Assembly: GCA_900472175.1 (NCBI GenBank)
Contig: UCHD01000004.1
Coordinates: 836,726 to 900,725 of the forward strand
Length of the DNA stretch: 64,000 nt
Source of the DNA: Hyphomicrobiales bacterium
GTDB lineage: Bacteria > Pseudomonadota > Alphaproteobacteria > Rhizobiales > Rhizobiaceae
Reading direction: 5' to 3'
The first letter of the stretch is position 1. The number at the start of each line of letters is the position of its first letter. Below, one piece after another: positions 9,794-18,627 of the stretch. Made by a program: the position numbers and the translations under genes. The notes under the pieces were generated by a model. The model did not search any database. It saw nothing but the letters and a program-made list of their open reading frames with translations, and was not told the DNA's origin.

Positions 9794-11011
9794 CTACCGC
9801 AAATCAGGGGTATGGTCAAACAAACGCCTGTGCACGGCGATTGCATAGGTATCGGTCATCCCGGCCAGATAGTCGCCGACATGGCGGGCCTTGGCCGGTT
9901 CAGCCATGCCGGGGATCTGGTCGATCCAGTAATGTTTCTGCATCTCGCGCGGGTCGGCCATAAAAGCCTTATAGAGATCGGTGACGATCAAGGCGGCGTC
10001 CTTGCGTACCCGCATCACATCCGGATGGCGGTAGATCCGCGTCATCAGCATCTTCTTGATCAGCCGGTCGGTCTCGGCCATGGCGGGAGAGAAGGTGGCA
10101 ACCACCCTGCCCGCATTACGCACATCCGCCGCACTCTGCGGCCGGATATCCGTCAGATTGTTCTGCGCAACCGTGATCACGTCCTCAACCATGGCGGTGA
10201 TCTGGCGGCGCATGATTTCATGGGTGAAGCGGCTCGCTTCCAATCCCGGATAGCGGTCACCGACTTCGCGCATCAGCCCGGCAAGGAATGGAATTTCCTC
10301 CAGCATCTCGAATTTGAGGTAGCCGGAGCGCAGTCCGTCATCGATATCATGGGTATTATAGGCGATATCGTCGGCAATCGCAGCCACCTGCGCCTCGAGG
10401 CTGGCAAAGCTCGCCAGTTCCAGGTCGTGCAATTCGCAGTAGTCGCGAATTGGCTGAGGTACGGGACCACGGGTTCCCTCGCCGTTTGCGCCAACAAGCG
10501 GCCCGTTGTGCTTGACCAGTCCCTCCAGGCTCTCCCATGTCAGGTTGAGCCCGTCGAACTCGGCATAGCGCCGTTCGAGCTTGGTGACGATCCGCAGCGA
10601 CTGCGCGTTATGATCGAAACCGCCATAGGGCACGAGCATTTCGTGCAGCGCATCCTCGCCGGTATGACCAAACGGCGTGTGGCCGAAATCATGGACCAGC
10701 GCCACACCCTCGGCGAGGTCTTCGTCAAGCTTCAGCGCTCTCGCCAGCGCCCGGGCAATCTGCGCCACTTCGATCGTGTGAGTCAGCCGGGTACGATAGT
10801 GATCACCATCGGCAGCGATGAAGACCTGGGTCTTGTGCTTCAGCCGGCGGAAGGCCGTCGTGTGAACGATACGGTCGCGGTCGCGCTGGAAATCAGAGCG
10901 CGTCGGGCTGCCGGTTTCTGGATAAAGCCGCCCGCGGCTTGCCCACGGATCCGAGGCGAAAATCGCGCGTTCACCGGCACCGAAACCAAGCGCATGTCTG
11001 TCCAATGTCAT
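9794..11011 (-). CDS. dgt: dGTP triphosphohydrolase-like HD-domain protein
   Basis: Dgt-family HD enzymes hydrolyse dNTPs to the deoxynucleoside and tripolyphosphate, helping to balance nucleotide pools. Residues [17 protein letters not shown] (about 75-91) supply the first metal histidine (78). [10 protein letters not shown] (107-116) carries the HD pair. The 405-residue protein matches the short, dGTPase-like family of alphaproteobacteria rather than the 505-residue E. coli Dgt. An upstream in-frame ATG at 11053 has no ribosome site, and the [10 protein letters not shown] start at 11011 is the family norm. It is divergent from erpA and first in the argS run. Confidence 0.94.
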   Translation of the reverse strand: MTLDRHALGFGAGERAIFASDPWASRGRLYPETGSPTRSDFQRDRDRIVHTTAFRRLKHKTQVFIAADGDHYRTRLTHTIEVAQIARALARALKLDEDLAEGVALVHDFGHTPFGHTGEDALHEMLVPYGGFDHNAQSLRIVTKLERRYAEFDGLNLTWESLEGLVKHNGPLVGANGEGTRGPVPQPIRDYCELHDLELASFASLEAQVAAIADDIAYNTHDIDDGLRSGYLKFEMLEEIPFLAGLMREVGDRYPGLEASRFTHEIMRRQITAMVEDVITVAQNNLTDIRPQSAADVRNAGRVVATFSPAMAETDRLIKKMLMTRIYRHPDVMRVRKDAALIVTDLYKAFMADPREMQKHYWIDQIPGMAEPAKARHVGDYLAGMTDTYAIAVHRRLFDHTPDLR

Positions 11012-11221
11012 TTCCCGTTCAGCATCCCATTGACGCGGTATCAAAGCCTTCATACCTATAGTGAGCGCTGCAGGAAAGCACCGAGTGGAAATCGCTGGTG
11101 ACCTTGAACGAAAACAAGGATTTGCCGCGCAACCGATCCTTCCCGTTCGAAGGCATTATCTGGACAACGGGTGACCTAAACAGCGAATCTCTCCGGTTCT
11201 TGACCCCGGCAGGAGGTAGAT

Positions 11222-11554
11222 ATGACAACTGAAACCGTAACTCTCTCGGACTCGGCGGCAAAACGCATTGCCGTGATCCTGAAAGCGGATGCCGAGAAAA
11301 AGGCCATGCGCGTGTCCGTCGAAGGTGGCGGATGTTCCGGCTTTTCCTATAAATTCGATCTGGTCGGCGATGCCGATGACGATGATCTCGTCCTGGAAAA
11401 AGGCGAGGCCAAAGTGCTGATCGACAGCCTGTCGCTGGTCTATATGAGCGGCTCCGAAATCGATTTCGTCGATAACCTGCTCGGCCAGTCATTCCAGATC
11501 AAGAACCCGAATGCCGTCGCAAGCTGCGGCTGCGGCACAAGCTTCTCGGTCTGA
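11222..11554 (+). CDS. erpA: Iron-sulfur cluster insertion protein (A-type carrier)
   Basis: A-type carriers of the HesB/IscA/ErpA family accept [4Fe-4S] or [2Fe-2S] clusters from the scaffold and pass them to apoproteins. The 110-residue protein carries the three conserved cysteines: Cys38 in GGGCSGF, and Cys102 and Cys104 in the C-terminal SCGCGTSF. A strong AGGAGGT sits just upstream of the ATG. It is monocistronic and divergent from dgt across 210 bases, which should hold both promoters. ErpA and IscA cannot be told apart with certainty from sequence alone. The lone position outside a suf or isc cluster favours ErpA. Confidence 0.93.
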   Translation: MTTETVTLSDSAAKRIAVILKADAEKKAMRVSVEGGGCSGFSYKFDLVGDADDDDLVLEKGEAKVLIDSLSLVYMSGSEIDFVDNLLGQSFQIKNPNAVASCGCGTSFSV

Positions 11555-11653
11555 CGGCTGCCCCGCCAGACCGAAACGACATCCAGGATAGACGAACTGC
11601 ATGATCGCAGGCTTCTCGGAACATCGTTGAGCCTCGACCCCTCATGCGCGTCG

Positions 11654-12928
11654 CTACTGTACGAGCCGCACGCCGGATCCCCCGGAAAGAGCGGCAGGAA
11701 CAAAGGCGGTCCCTGCCTCCGTCGGCTCCTTGAAGAAGGCCGTGCCCGATACATAGAGGTTCAGCACCTTGGCGATCAGCGCGGTATAGCTTGATTCCGC
11801 GTTGAGGCTACCGCTGACGTTCCAGTCGATTACCGCATAGGGCAGATAGATCGCGCCCGTGTAAAAGCTGCCGGCGGACGTATTGATGCGAAACTGGACG
11901 TTGCTGTCTTTTGCCTGGCGCCCCTGGAACATCAGGATGCCGGCATGCGTACCGGTGGTCGGCGCCGAGATCTGCAGGATCGCGGCCCCGTTCAGCAACA
12001 GTGGCGATTGTGCATCTTCGAAATAGAACTGCACATCCTTCCCCATCACTTTGGCAGAGGTATTCAACGTGAGAGCACCGCCCCGAAACGTATATATTCC
12101 GGGTTTCAGGGTGACGTCGTCACTGGCATTCAGCGTCAGTCCACCGCAGTAAACCCCTGGACCAATCGTCGTCTTTCCATCACTGTTGATTGTCTTCAGG
12201 CTCGGGGATGTACACGCTGCCGTGCGTGCCAATGGCTCCGCCATGGCGGCCAGCGGATCGGCGACGATGGGAGAACCCTCCACAGGCGGCGGCGAAATCA
12301 TTTTACCGCCGAGCTTTGACCCGCCGTGAACCGCGATCGACGGCGCGGAAAACTTTCCTTGATTCTCCATGTAGAATGCACGTTGGGCATGTGACGAATT
12401 CACCTGGAAACCACATTCGCTGGTTACGGCATTCGCATTGATGATCTTCAACGCATCGGCCTTCCCCGGATCGAGGATCAGGATGCATGCAGCCCCCCCG
12501 GTTGACCTGACGGCTTTCGCATAAGCCGAGATGGGGATCGTCTTGAAACCGAATATCTGCATGATGGCGGTTTGATAATCTTCTTCGACAGCGACTGCCA
12601 CCGTATCACGATTGACGATGACCTGATGCTCCCAAGCCGGCGCTCCCTCGACGTTCATAGCCGTGCTGCTACCAAGATGGGCGGCGAGAAACTTGTGTGC
12701 GACGGCGTCTTCGCCTCCCGCACGCTCGACCGCGGCCGCCAATGCAGCTGCATCCGCAGCGTTCTGCATGGCGGTTTTTCGATGGTGCGCTGCGGCAAAG
12801 TCGATGGCAAAACCAACAGCGAGCATAAGCGGCACCATCACCAATGCCGCCATAAGTCCAAAATTACCGGATCGGCAACGGAACAAAATCAACGTATGGC
12901 GTTTGATATGTAAATTGGTGATCATCAT
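11654..12928 (-). CDS. Orphan Tad-domain (TadG/TadE-like) pilus-assembly-type protein
   Basis: The N-terminus has a Tad-domain signature: a short cytoplasmic stretch, then a transmembrane helix (SGNFGLMAALVMVPLMLAVG) followed by FAIDFAAAHHRKTAMQNAADAAALAAA. The remaining roughly 350 residues are predicted extracytoplasmic, rich in Gly/Ser/Thr and repetitive beta-like segments. The overall form resembles TadG minor-pilin or collagen-binding-like proteins of Tad pilus systems. No other tad/cpa gene is nearby, so its partner machine must be elsewhere or absent. I chose ATG 12928; the frame continues to 12991 with unlikely sequence. The ligand and function are unknown. Confidence 0.82.
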   Translation of the reverse strand: MMITNLHIKRHTLILFRCRSGNFGLMAALVMVPLMLAVGFAIDFAAAHHRKTAMQNAADAAALAAAVERAGGEDAVAHKFLAAHLGSSTAMNVEGAPAWEHQVIVNRDTVAVAVEEDYQTAIMQIFGFKTIPISAYAKAVRSTGGAACILILDPGKADALKIINANAVTSECGFQVNSSHAQRAFYMENQGKFSAPSIAVHGGSKLGGKMISPPPVEGSPIVADPLAAMAEPLARTAACTSPSLKTINSDGKTTIGPGVYCGGLTLNASDDVTLKPGIYTFRGGALTLNTSAKVMGKDVQFYFEDAQSPLLLNGAAILQISAPTTGTHAGILMFQGRQAKDSNVQFRINTSAGSFYTGAIYLPYAVIDWNVSGSLNAESSYTALIAKVLNLYVSGTAFFKEPTEAGTAFVPAALSGGSGVRLVQ

Positions 12929-13167
12929 GTCAGTCTCTGCGGCTTGGCGTTGTTTCCACCATTCCCTTCCACAACCTGACTTTCCAACCACTTAATCCAA
13001 AACCCCAGTTTACGGTATGCTGAGCTGTCATCCACAAGCGGCTGCAACGTTTAACGGCCCGGCCCGACGTTAACCGGCGGCCGATTTCTGCGGAGCAGAT
13101 TTGTGCGGGTGCGCAGAACTTATTCTTTGACGGGTACGGAGATATTTCCGGCCTTTGCCGCAAATAT

Positions 13168-14628
13168 CTAGAGATAGGGCGAGCCCAGCCAGAATATCTT
13201 GTTGAGCAGACGCGTCGTGAACGGCTTGGCGCGCAGATCAGCCAGCGTCACCGGCTCGGCCTGCTGCAACACGGTTTGCAGCCTGTGGCCGACAGCGCCG
13301 GCAAAACCGGCGTCCAGCACTTCCAGATCGATTTCGAAATTGAGCCGCAGAGAACGCGGGTCGAGATTGGACGAGCCGACATACGCCCAGCGGTCATCGA
13401 CAGTCATCAGTTTGGAATGATTGAACGCGCCAGTGGAGCGCCAGATGCGGCATCCGCCTTTCAGTGCCTGGTCGAACTGAGCCGTCATCGCCCGGTCAAC
13501 CAGAACCAGATTGTTGACGGCAGGCACGATGATATCGACCTCGACGCCGCGCAAGGCTGCCGTGACCAGCGCACTGATCAGTTCCCGGTCCGGCAGGAAA
13601 TACGGCGACATGATGCGGATGTTGCGCCGGGCAATGGAAAAAGCCCCCATCATCATCTTGTGGTTGGATTCGTTGGCCCGGTCTGGTCCCGACGGCACGG
13701 CCCGCACCAGCATGGTCGGCTTCTGCTGGTGAGGCGCAACCGAGATCTTCCACGCCTGTCCGTCCAGCACTTCACGGCTGGCAAACTGCCAGTCTTCGGA
13801 CGCCACCTGAAAAAGATCAGCGACGACGGGACCAGCGACCCGGAAATGCGTATCGCGGGCCCGCCCTTCGCCGGCGAATTCGCCGGTAAATCCCGAGCGG
13901 ATGTTCATGCCGCCGGTGAAGGCGACCGCGCCATCGACGACGAGAATCTTGCGGTGGGTGCGCAGATTGGCATAGGGAAGCCGCAGCCCCATGATGATGT
14001 TGCCATTGAAGACTTTGACGGTGATGCCGCCTTGCTGCAGATAGCCGACAATGCTTGGCACCGAATAACGCGCACCGACCGCATCGATGAGCACCCGCAC
14101 CGCAACACCCCGTTTCGCCGCGGCAATCAGCGCATCGGCGAAACGCAGGCCAATGGGATCGCGATCGAAAATGTAGGTCTCGAGAAGAATGGATCGCGTT
14201 GCGCCGGTGATCTGCTCGAGCATCATCGCATAGGCGGTATCGCCACCCTCCAGGATCGTGATGCCGTTGCCGCCGCACATGCGATGGCGGCTGACGCGAT
14301 CGCCAAGCAGTTTCATCGCGCCGAATCGTTGCCCGAACCGTTCGGCGACCGCAGTGCTCGAAATGTCGAACTTGCCCATGGCATCCGGTCCACGCTCGCG
14401 AAACAGCGAACGCTGCTGGCCGATCGACGAACGGCGGATGCGGTTAATGCCGGCAATCGCATAGATCAGCGCGCCAATGATGGGCGACAGAAGGATCACG
14501 CCAACCCAGCCAAGCGCCGAGCGCACCTCGTCCTTGGTCATCGTTGCGTGAATGGCGGCCGGAACGCCGAGAATGATGGAAAGCACCGCCAGGATATGCG
14601 GCCAATAGGTTGTCAGCAGATCGATCAT
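13168..14628 (-). CDS. cls: Cardiolipin synthase (phospholipase D family)
   Basis: Bacterial Cls enzymes condense two phosphatidylglycerols, or PG with another lipid, into cardiolipin at the inner membrane. The 486-residue protein has two N-terminal transmembrane helices (about 7-29 and 37-57), a basic linker, and two PLD catalytic HKD motifs: HRKILVVD (about 224-231) and HSKLMTVDD (about 404-412). Both are intact. The start MIDLLTTYW gives the typical hairpin N-terminus, while a longer open frame to 14859 reads through non-conserved sequence. The gene is divergent from xthA over 145 bases. A 239-base gap downstream separates it from the Tad-domain gene's start. Confidence 0.95.
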   Translation of the reverse strand: MIDLLTTYWPHILAVLSIILGVPAAIHATMTKDEVRSALGWVGVILLSPIIGALIYAIAGINRIRRSSIGQQRSLFRERGPDAMGKFDISSTAVAERFGQRFGAMKLLGDRVSRHRMCGGNGITILEGGDTAYAMMLEQITGATRSILLETYIFDRDPIGLRFADALIAAAKRGVAVRVLIDAVGARYSVPSIVGYLQQGGITVKVFNGNIIMGLRLPYANLRTHRKILVVDGAVAFTGGMNIRSGFTGEFAGEGRARDTHFRVAGPVVADLFQVASEDWQFASREVLDGQAWKISVAPHQQKPTMLVRAVPSGPDRANESNHKMMMGAFSIARRNIRIMSPYFLPDRELISALVTAALRGVEVDIIVPAVNNLVLVDRAMTAQFDQALKGGCRIWRSTGAFNHSKLMTVDDRWAYVGSSNLDPRSLRLNFEIDLEVLDAGFAGAVGHRLQTVLQQAEPVTLADLRAKPFTTRLLNKIFWLGSPYL

Positions 14629-14773
14629 GCAACGAACTATAGCGGTGCGCCACCAGGAAGCAATTCGACCGCCATCCACACGTCTTTTGTGCACACCGGG
14701 TTTGTGAAAAGGATGCGCTGGCGCTAAAAGCAGAGCAGGCTCTTGCGCCGTCAGCCAGAAGGACGTCAACCAC

Positions 14774-15562
14774 ATGAAAATCGTGACATGGAACATCAAC
14801 GGCGTCCGGGCTCGCATCGACGTTCTTGTGGCCTGGCTGAAGGAATCGCAGCCCGACATCGTCTGCCTTCAGGAAATCAAGACCGTGGACGAAGGCTTTC
14901 CCCGCGCTGAGATTGAGGCGCTGGGCTACCATGTCGAGACGCATGGCCAAAAAGGCTTCAACGGTGTCGCCATCCTGTCGAAGCTGAAACCGGACGAAAT
15001 CAATCGCGGCCTGCCTGGCGACGTGGCCGACGAGCAGTCGCGGTTCATCGAGGGTGTTTTTTCCGTAGAGGGTGGCGCGATCCGCGTCTGCTCGCTCTAT
15101 TTGCCGAACGGCAATCCGGTTGAAACGGAAAAATACCCCTACAAACTCTCCTGGATGCAGCGCCTCAATGCCTTTGCGCAGAGCCGGCTTGCGTTGGAGG
15201 AGCCGCTGATTCTCGCCGGCGACTACAACGTCATTGCCGAGCCGCATGATTGCTGGGATGTCAAGGTCTGGCAGAATGATGCACTCTATCAGCCGCGCAC
15301 CCGCCAGGCGTTCCGCCAGCTCGAAAATCTGGGCTTTACCGATGCCGTCCGCTCAACGTCGGATGCCGCACCGCTCTATACATTCTGGGATTATCAGGCT
15401 GGTTGCTGGCCAAAAAACTTCGGCATTCGCATCGATCACCTGATGCTGTCGCCGGAAGCAGCCGACAGGCTGGTCTCGACGGATATCGAGAAGCATGTAC
15501 GCGCCTGGGAAAAGCCGTCGGATCACGTTCCGGTGGCGGCGGAATTCAATTTCGCAGCCTGA
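14774..15562 (+). CDS. xthA: Exodeoxyribonuclease III (AP endonuclease)
   Basis: XthA is a metal-dependent base-excision repair enzyme that cleaves 5' of abasic sites and trims 3' ends. The 262-residue protein shows the EEP-nuclease landmarks in order: TWNINGVRAR near the start, LQEIK (catalytic Glu, about residue 34), GDYNVIAEP, the RIDHLMLS segment, and the terminal SDHVPVAAEF with the catalytic Asp-His. It is convergent with exoR, 24 bases away, and divergent from cls. No operon partner is evident. Confidence 0.96.
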   Translation: MKIVTWNINGVRARIDVLVAWLKESQPDIVCLQEIKTVDEGFPRAEIEALGYHVETHGQKGFNGVAILSKLKPDEINRGLPGDVADEQSRFIEGVFSVEGGAIRVCSLYLPNGNPVETEKYPYKLSWMQRLNAFAQSRLALEEPLILAGDYNVIAEPHDCWDVKVWQNDALYQPRTRQAFRQLENLGFTDAVRSTSDAAPLYTFWDYQAGCWPKNFGIRIDHLMLSPEAADRLVSTDIEKHVRAWEKPSDHVPVAAEFNFAA

Positions 15563-15586
15563 ACGAACGCGTGGCTTGTTGACAGA

Positions 15587-16390
15587 TCAATCGCTGTCGC
15601 TGTCGAGATGAATGCTGTGCGCCATGGCGACGGCCTTGCGGCGGTCATCTTCACCGGCGATCGAGAAGGCCTGCTCCTGCAGCGATTGCAGCCAGGGCCT
15701 TTCCTTCGGTGTACACTGGTCAAGTGCCGCGGTCATGTAGGCCAGCCCACGTGCTGTCTGGCCTTCCTGGAAGATCACGTTGCCGAACACGCCCATGGCG
15801 CCGGCGTGGCCGTTCTTGCGGGCGCGGTTGAGCCATTTCTTCGCCTGCTGGACGTTGACGCTGCCGCCGTCGCCGGAAAGAAGCATTTTCGCCAGCTGAA
15901 ACTGTGCCTCCGGAACACCGAAGGTGGAGGCTGCCTGAAAATAGAGCTGGCGGGCCTGGCCGAGATCACTTTTGACGGGGCTGTCGGGAATGCCGCGGCG
16001 ATAATAACCGGCCAATGAGATCAGCGCATTGACGAAGTAGCCGGTATCCTCGGAACCGGGCTCAACGCCCTTCTCGGCGATCTCGTTGTAAATCTTGAAA
16101 GCCTCCAGGTCGTTTTCAGCGACGCCGTCGCCATAGGCGTACATATTGGCGAGTGCCCAGCGGGAGCCCGTATGGCCCTTTTCGGCCGCATAGCGGTACG
16201 CTTCGACCGCCTCGTCCTTGCGGCCATTCTTGTAGGCGGAAAAGCCGAACTTGAAGAGGGCGAAAGGCCCCGATTCCTTGGTAATGCCGGCATTCGGATC
16301 AAACGCATAAGCCATGCGGTGCTCAGCGGTCAGCGCGAGCGCAGCACCAAGAACAAGAAACGTCAAAGACCGGTAACCGCGTATCAGCAT
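15587..16390 (-). CDS. exoR: ExoR, periplasmic Sel1-repeat inhibitor of the ExoS-ChvI two-component system
   Basis: In Sinorhizobium and Agrobacterium, ExoR binds the periplasmic face of the sensor ExoS (ChvG) and holds the ExoS-ChvI system off. Its proteolysis at low pH or in the host releases succinoglycan synthesis and represses motility. The 267-residue product has a signal peptide (cleavage predicted after AYA, residue 29) and then FDPNAGITKESGPFALFKFG, which is essentially the mature ExoR start. Several Sel1-type repeats follow, including YRYAAEKGHTGSRWALANMY, ending in an acidic C-terminus. The ATG lacks a convincing ribosome binding site, and an 84-codon frame overlaps it from upstream (see findings). 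It is convergent with xthA. Confidence 0.94.
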   Translation of the reverse strand: MLIRGYRSLTFLVLGAALALTAEHRMAYAFDPNAGITKESGPFALFKFGFSAYKNGRKDEAVEAYRYAAEKGHTGSRWALANMYAYGDGVAENDLEAFKIYNEIAEKGVEPGSEDTGYFVNALISLAGYYRRGIPDSPVKSDLGQARQLYFQAASTFGVPEAQFQLAKMLLSGDGGSVNVQQAKKWLNRARKNGHAGAMGVFGNVIFQEGQTARGLAYMTAALDQCTPKERPWLQSLQEQAFSIAGEDDRRKAVAMAHSIHLDSDSD

Positions 16391-16882
16391 GATAGTCTAT
16401 TTCTTCCGTTCAAACCCAAGAGCCGGTCCATACACGTTTCAAATGAGTCCCTGTCGAAAACGCCGTTCATACCGGTATTTTCAAAACAGTAGCCAGCGTT
16501 TCCGGCAAGAGTGCGGCCTAGCCCGGCCTCACCATCCATCCCGGTTATGCCCGACCTGCCAAACAGCTTCGAAAAGCTGTTTCGAAGTCTCGCAACCTCC
16601 GGGGGGACATGGATTTTTTCGAAAACGCGATAACTCATCTCACCTCAAACGCCGCTTGCTCAAAACTTACCGGCTCGTTTGTCAAGTCCATCGGTGCTCC
16701 CAGTTTGTGGCGGGAAATAGACACAATCGCCAGCCGGCAGGCCGCCACGGACTATAGAAAGAATGTGTTGCTGAATCGTCACAAAACGTGATGCCGGAAA
16801 CGTAAAAATCTCTGGGGGCACCATTGAAATTCTTGGCGAGGGAACCAAGCTGGCCACGGCTTTTCTTGGCGGCGCCAAGCAT
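16391..16882 (-). promoter_or_regulatory. exoR upstream/leader region
   Basis: About 490 bases separate exoR from the terminator of the FadL-like gene. The region must hold the exoR promoter; I cannot point to convincing -35/-10 boxes. It contains a perfect 9-bp inverted repeat (16561-16569 with 16574-16582) closed by a loop that reads TTCG on the exoR strand. It also holds an 84-codon open frame (16638 down to 16384) that has a GAGG ribosome-site match and overlaps the first codons of exoR. No conserved protein is recognised in either strand. Confidence 0.5.
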
Positions 16883-16920
16883 ATGCAAAAAGCCCGGTGC
16901 TAACACCGGGCTTTTTGCAT
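16883..16920 (-). terminator. Terminator of the FadL-like gene, 17-bp perfect stem
   Basis: Arms 16883-16899 and 16904-16920 are perfectly complementary over 17 bp, with a 4-base loop. The GC-rich centre is GCCCGGTG and is flanked by A/T runs that provide the U-tract on either strand. It lies 12 bases past the porin stop codon and isolates the exoR leader from porin transcription. Confidence 0.9.
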
Positions 16921-16932
16921 TATCTTCGATAA

Positions 16933-18156
16933 TCAGAACTTGACCTTCAGCGAGGTGGAAACGGCAGTGACGATGTCATTGCCGAAATCGTACTTGACGT
17001 CCTCACCAACCGAACTGCCGCTCGTCAGAAGGCCGACGGCACCGGCAAACTTCAATTCAACATTCTCAGTCGGCGAATAGGATACACCGGTTCCGAGCGT
17101 CCAACTGTCGGTCTGGTTGCCGTAGCCATGGCTGGTACCACGATCCCAGGTCAAGCTGGCCGCACCGCTCCACTGATCATTGAACTTGTGACCGACACCA
17201 CCACTGACGGTCCAGCCATCGCGATAGAGAAGAACAAGGCTGGTTGCCGGCCGGGTCGGGCTTGGCTGATTTGCATTGACCTGAATGACCTGAAGCTGGC
17301 TCCAGTCGGTCCATTTGACCGAACCGAACACAAGCCAACCGGGCGCTACACCAGACTGAACCTTGAGCTCCAGCGAATCCGGCATGGAAGCGAAGCTCGA
17401 TACATCGTATTTCGTACCCGGAATAAAGCCGCCAACACCATTCGGAAGGAGCACCTTGGTCAGGTCGATCGAGCCCTCCAAATTGTCGAGATCCACAGCA
17501 CTGTTGTAGACGAGACTCGTGCGAAACGCATATTCTGGAATTTCATAGGCTGCACCCGCGCGCCAGCCCCAGCCGCTACCGTCGAGATCGAGGCGGCCAA
17601 CACCGTCAAAACCCGGAGCGAAAACCGGAGTGACAAGGCGCTCCTTGAAACCGCCGACTTCCTGGTAGAAGCCACCACCGATGATGCGGAACTGCCCCTT
17701 GCCAACGTCCCACTTGTAGGAGCAGGTCGCAGCGTAGTTGTCGCTCTCGATCTTGGTTTCGATATTGTCGTTGGCACCCATCCAGCTGGACCCTGGCTTG
17801 GTGTGCGCGCCCCACGGCTGTGAATAGTCAGCCATGCAGTCGACGCTGTCGCCGAAAGCGGCCTTCACGCCGATGCGCGGGACCCAATAGCCTTCCGTCT
17901 CGCCAACCCCATTGGTTTGACCGGCGCCCCTACCATTCGAACCGATACCGTTTGCCGGATTGGTATCCACCACATTGTCGAGTTCGCGCTGCGGATTGAC
18001 ATAGGTCGCTGCGGCTTCTGCCGCATAGGTCGATGGATCGAACAGCAGGTCGATATTATAGCCGCCCCGTTCAAGACCGCCGGCGCTTGCGGCCGTGCTG
18101 GTCAAAAACACGGCAAACGCCGCCGTGATCGTCGCCTTGATTTTGGTGTGAACCAT
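16933..18156 (-). CDS. FadL/OmpP1-family outer-membrane transport protein
   Basis: FadL-type 14-strand barrels admit hydrophobic compounds such as long-chain fatty acids through the outer membrane. The 407-residue protein has a signal peptide (about 1-25, ending STAASA). An N-terminal plug-like segment follows, then many alternating amphipathic beta-strands such as GWRAGAAYEIPEYAFRTSLV and WTVSGGVGHKFNDQWSG. The last residues are VSTSLKVKF, with the C-terminal Phe typical of outer-membrane barrels. ATG 18156 has GGGGGAG eight bases upstream; an ATG seven codons earlier has none. It stands alone between valS and exoR. The substrate is unknown, and fatty acids or aromatics are both possible. 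Confidence 0.88.
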   Translation of the reverse strand: MVHTKIKATITAAFAVFLTSTAASAGGLERGGYNIDLLFDPSTYAAEAAATYVNPQRELDNVVDTNPANGIGSNGRGAGQTNGVGETEGYWVPRIGVKAAFGDSVDCMADYSQPWGAHTKPGSSWMGANDNIETKIESDNYAATCSYKWDVGKGQFRIIGGGFYQEVGGFKERLVTPVFAPGFDGVGRLDLDGSGWGWRAGAAYEIPEYAFRTSLVYNSAVDLDNLEGSIDLTKVLLPNGVGGFIPGTKYDVSSFASMPDSLELKVQSGVAPGWLVFGSVKWTDWSQLQVIQVNANQPSPTRPATSLVLLYRDGWTVSGGVGHKFNDQWSGAASLTWDRGTSHGYGNQTDSWTLGTGVSYSPTENVELKFAGAVGLLTSGSSVGEDVKYDFGNDIVTAVSTSLKVKF

Positions 18157-18523
18157 CCGCTTTCTCCCCCTGAACACAGATTATCGGCCCGCGTGAACGC
18201 CGCCCTGCTGGAAAGAACTATCGACTGCGAATGGCGAATGGCAAATACCTAGATTTCGCAATCGGGCACATCAGCGCACCAAAAATTTACGTAAGAAAAT
18301 CTACTCTCGCCTTCAAACGGAAAAACAAGGTAAATAATTTCACGCATCACTTCAAAGTCTTAAAAAAATAGAATTATCTTCCATTGATATGGCTAACTGT
18401 AACTTCGACACAACAATGCCATTTTTTGGCCGCCAGGCGCGCCGGCCTCGAAATAAGCGACACCAGACCGCCGCATCACTGTGTTGAAGTCCATCTCCCT
18501 CCGAAAAGAGAATCAACCAAAAC
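18157..18523 (-). promoter_or_regulatory. AT-rich upstream region of the FadL-like gene
   Basis: This non-coding stretch is visibly more AT-rich than its neighbours, especially 18275-18420. It should carry the porin promoter. It contains an 8-bp palindrome TTACGTAA (18287-18294) that could be an operator half, and A/T tracts around 18359-18380. I see no open frame with coding character and no clear sigma-70 boxes. Together with the valS terminator it fills the 471-base gap. Confidence 0.4.
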
Positions 18524-18550
18524 GCAAAAAAAGGCGGTCGAAACCGCCTT
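18524..18550 (-). terminator. Terminator of valS
   Basis: A perfect 8-bp stem (18531-18538 with 18543-18550, arm AAGGCGGT) has a loop that reads TTCG on the minus strand. It is followed on that strand by seven T residues (18530-18524). This is a textbook UUCG-capped intrinsic terminator about 77 bases after the valS stop. Confidence 0.92.
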
Positions 18551-18627
18551 TATCTGATCCTTCTTCACGCAAAATACCAGCCCGATAAGTATTCCGGGCA
18601 GCCTGTTTGCAACAGGCTATTTCAGCC

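Noticed and set aside
12930..13163. A 77-codon minus-strand frame between cls and the Tad-domain gene
   Set aside because: No ribosome site, unusual Trp/Cys/Arg composition and no family resemblance.
16609..16791. A 60-codon plus-strand frame in the exoR-FadL gap, with a G-run two bases before its ATG
   Set aside because: Spacing is too short for a ribosome site, the sequence is not recognisable, and it runs across the gap without coding character.
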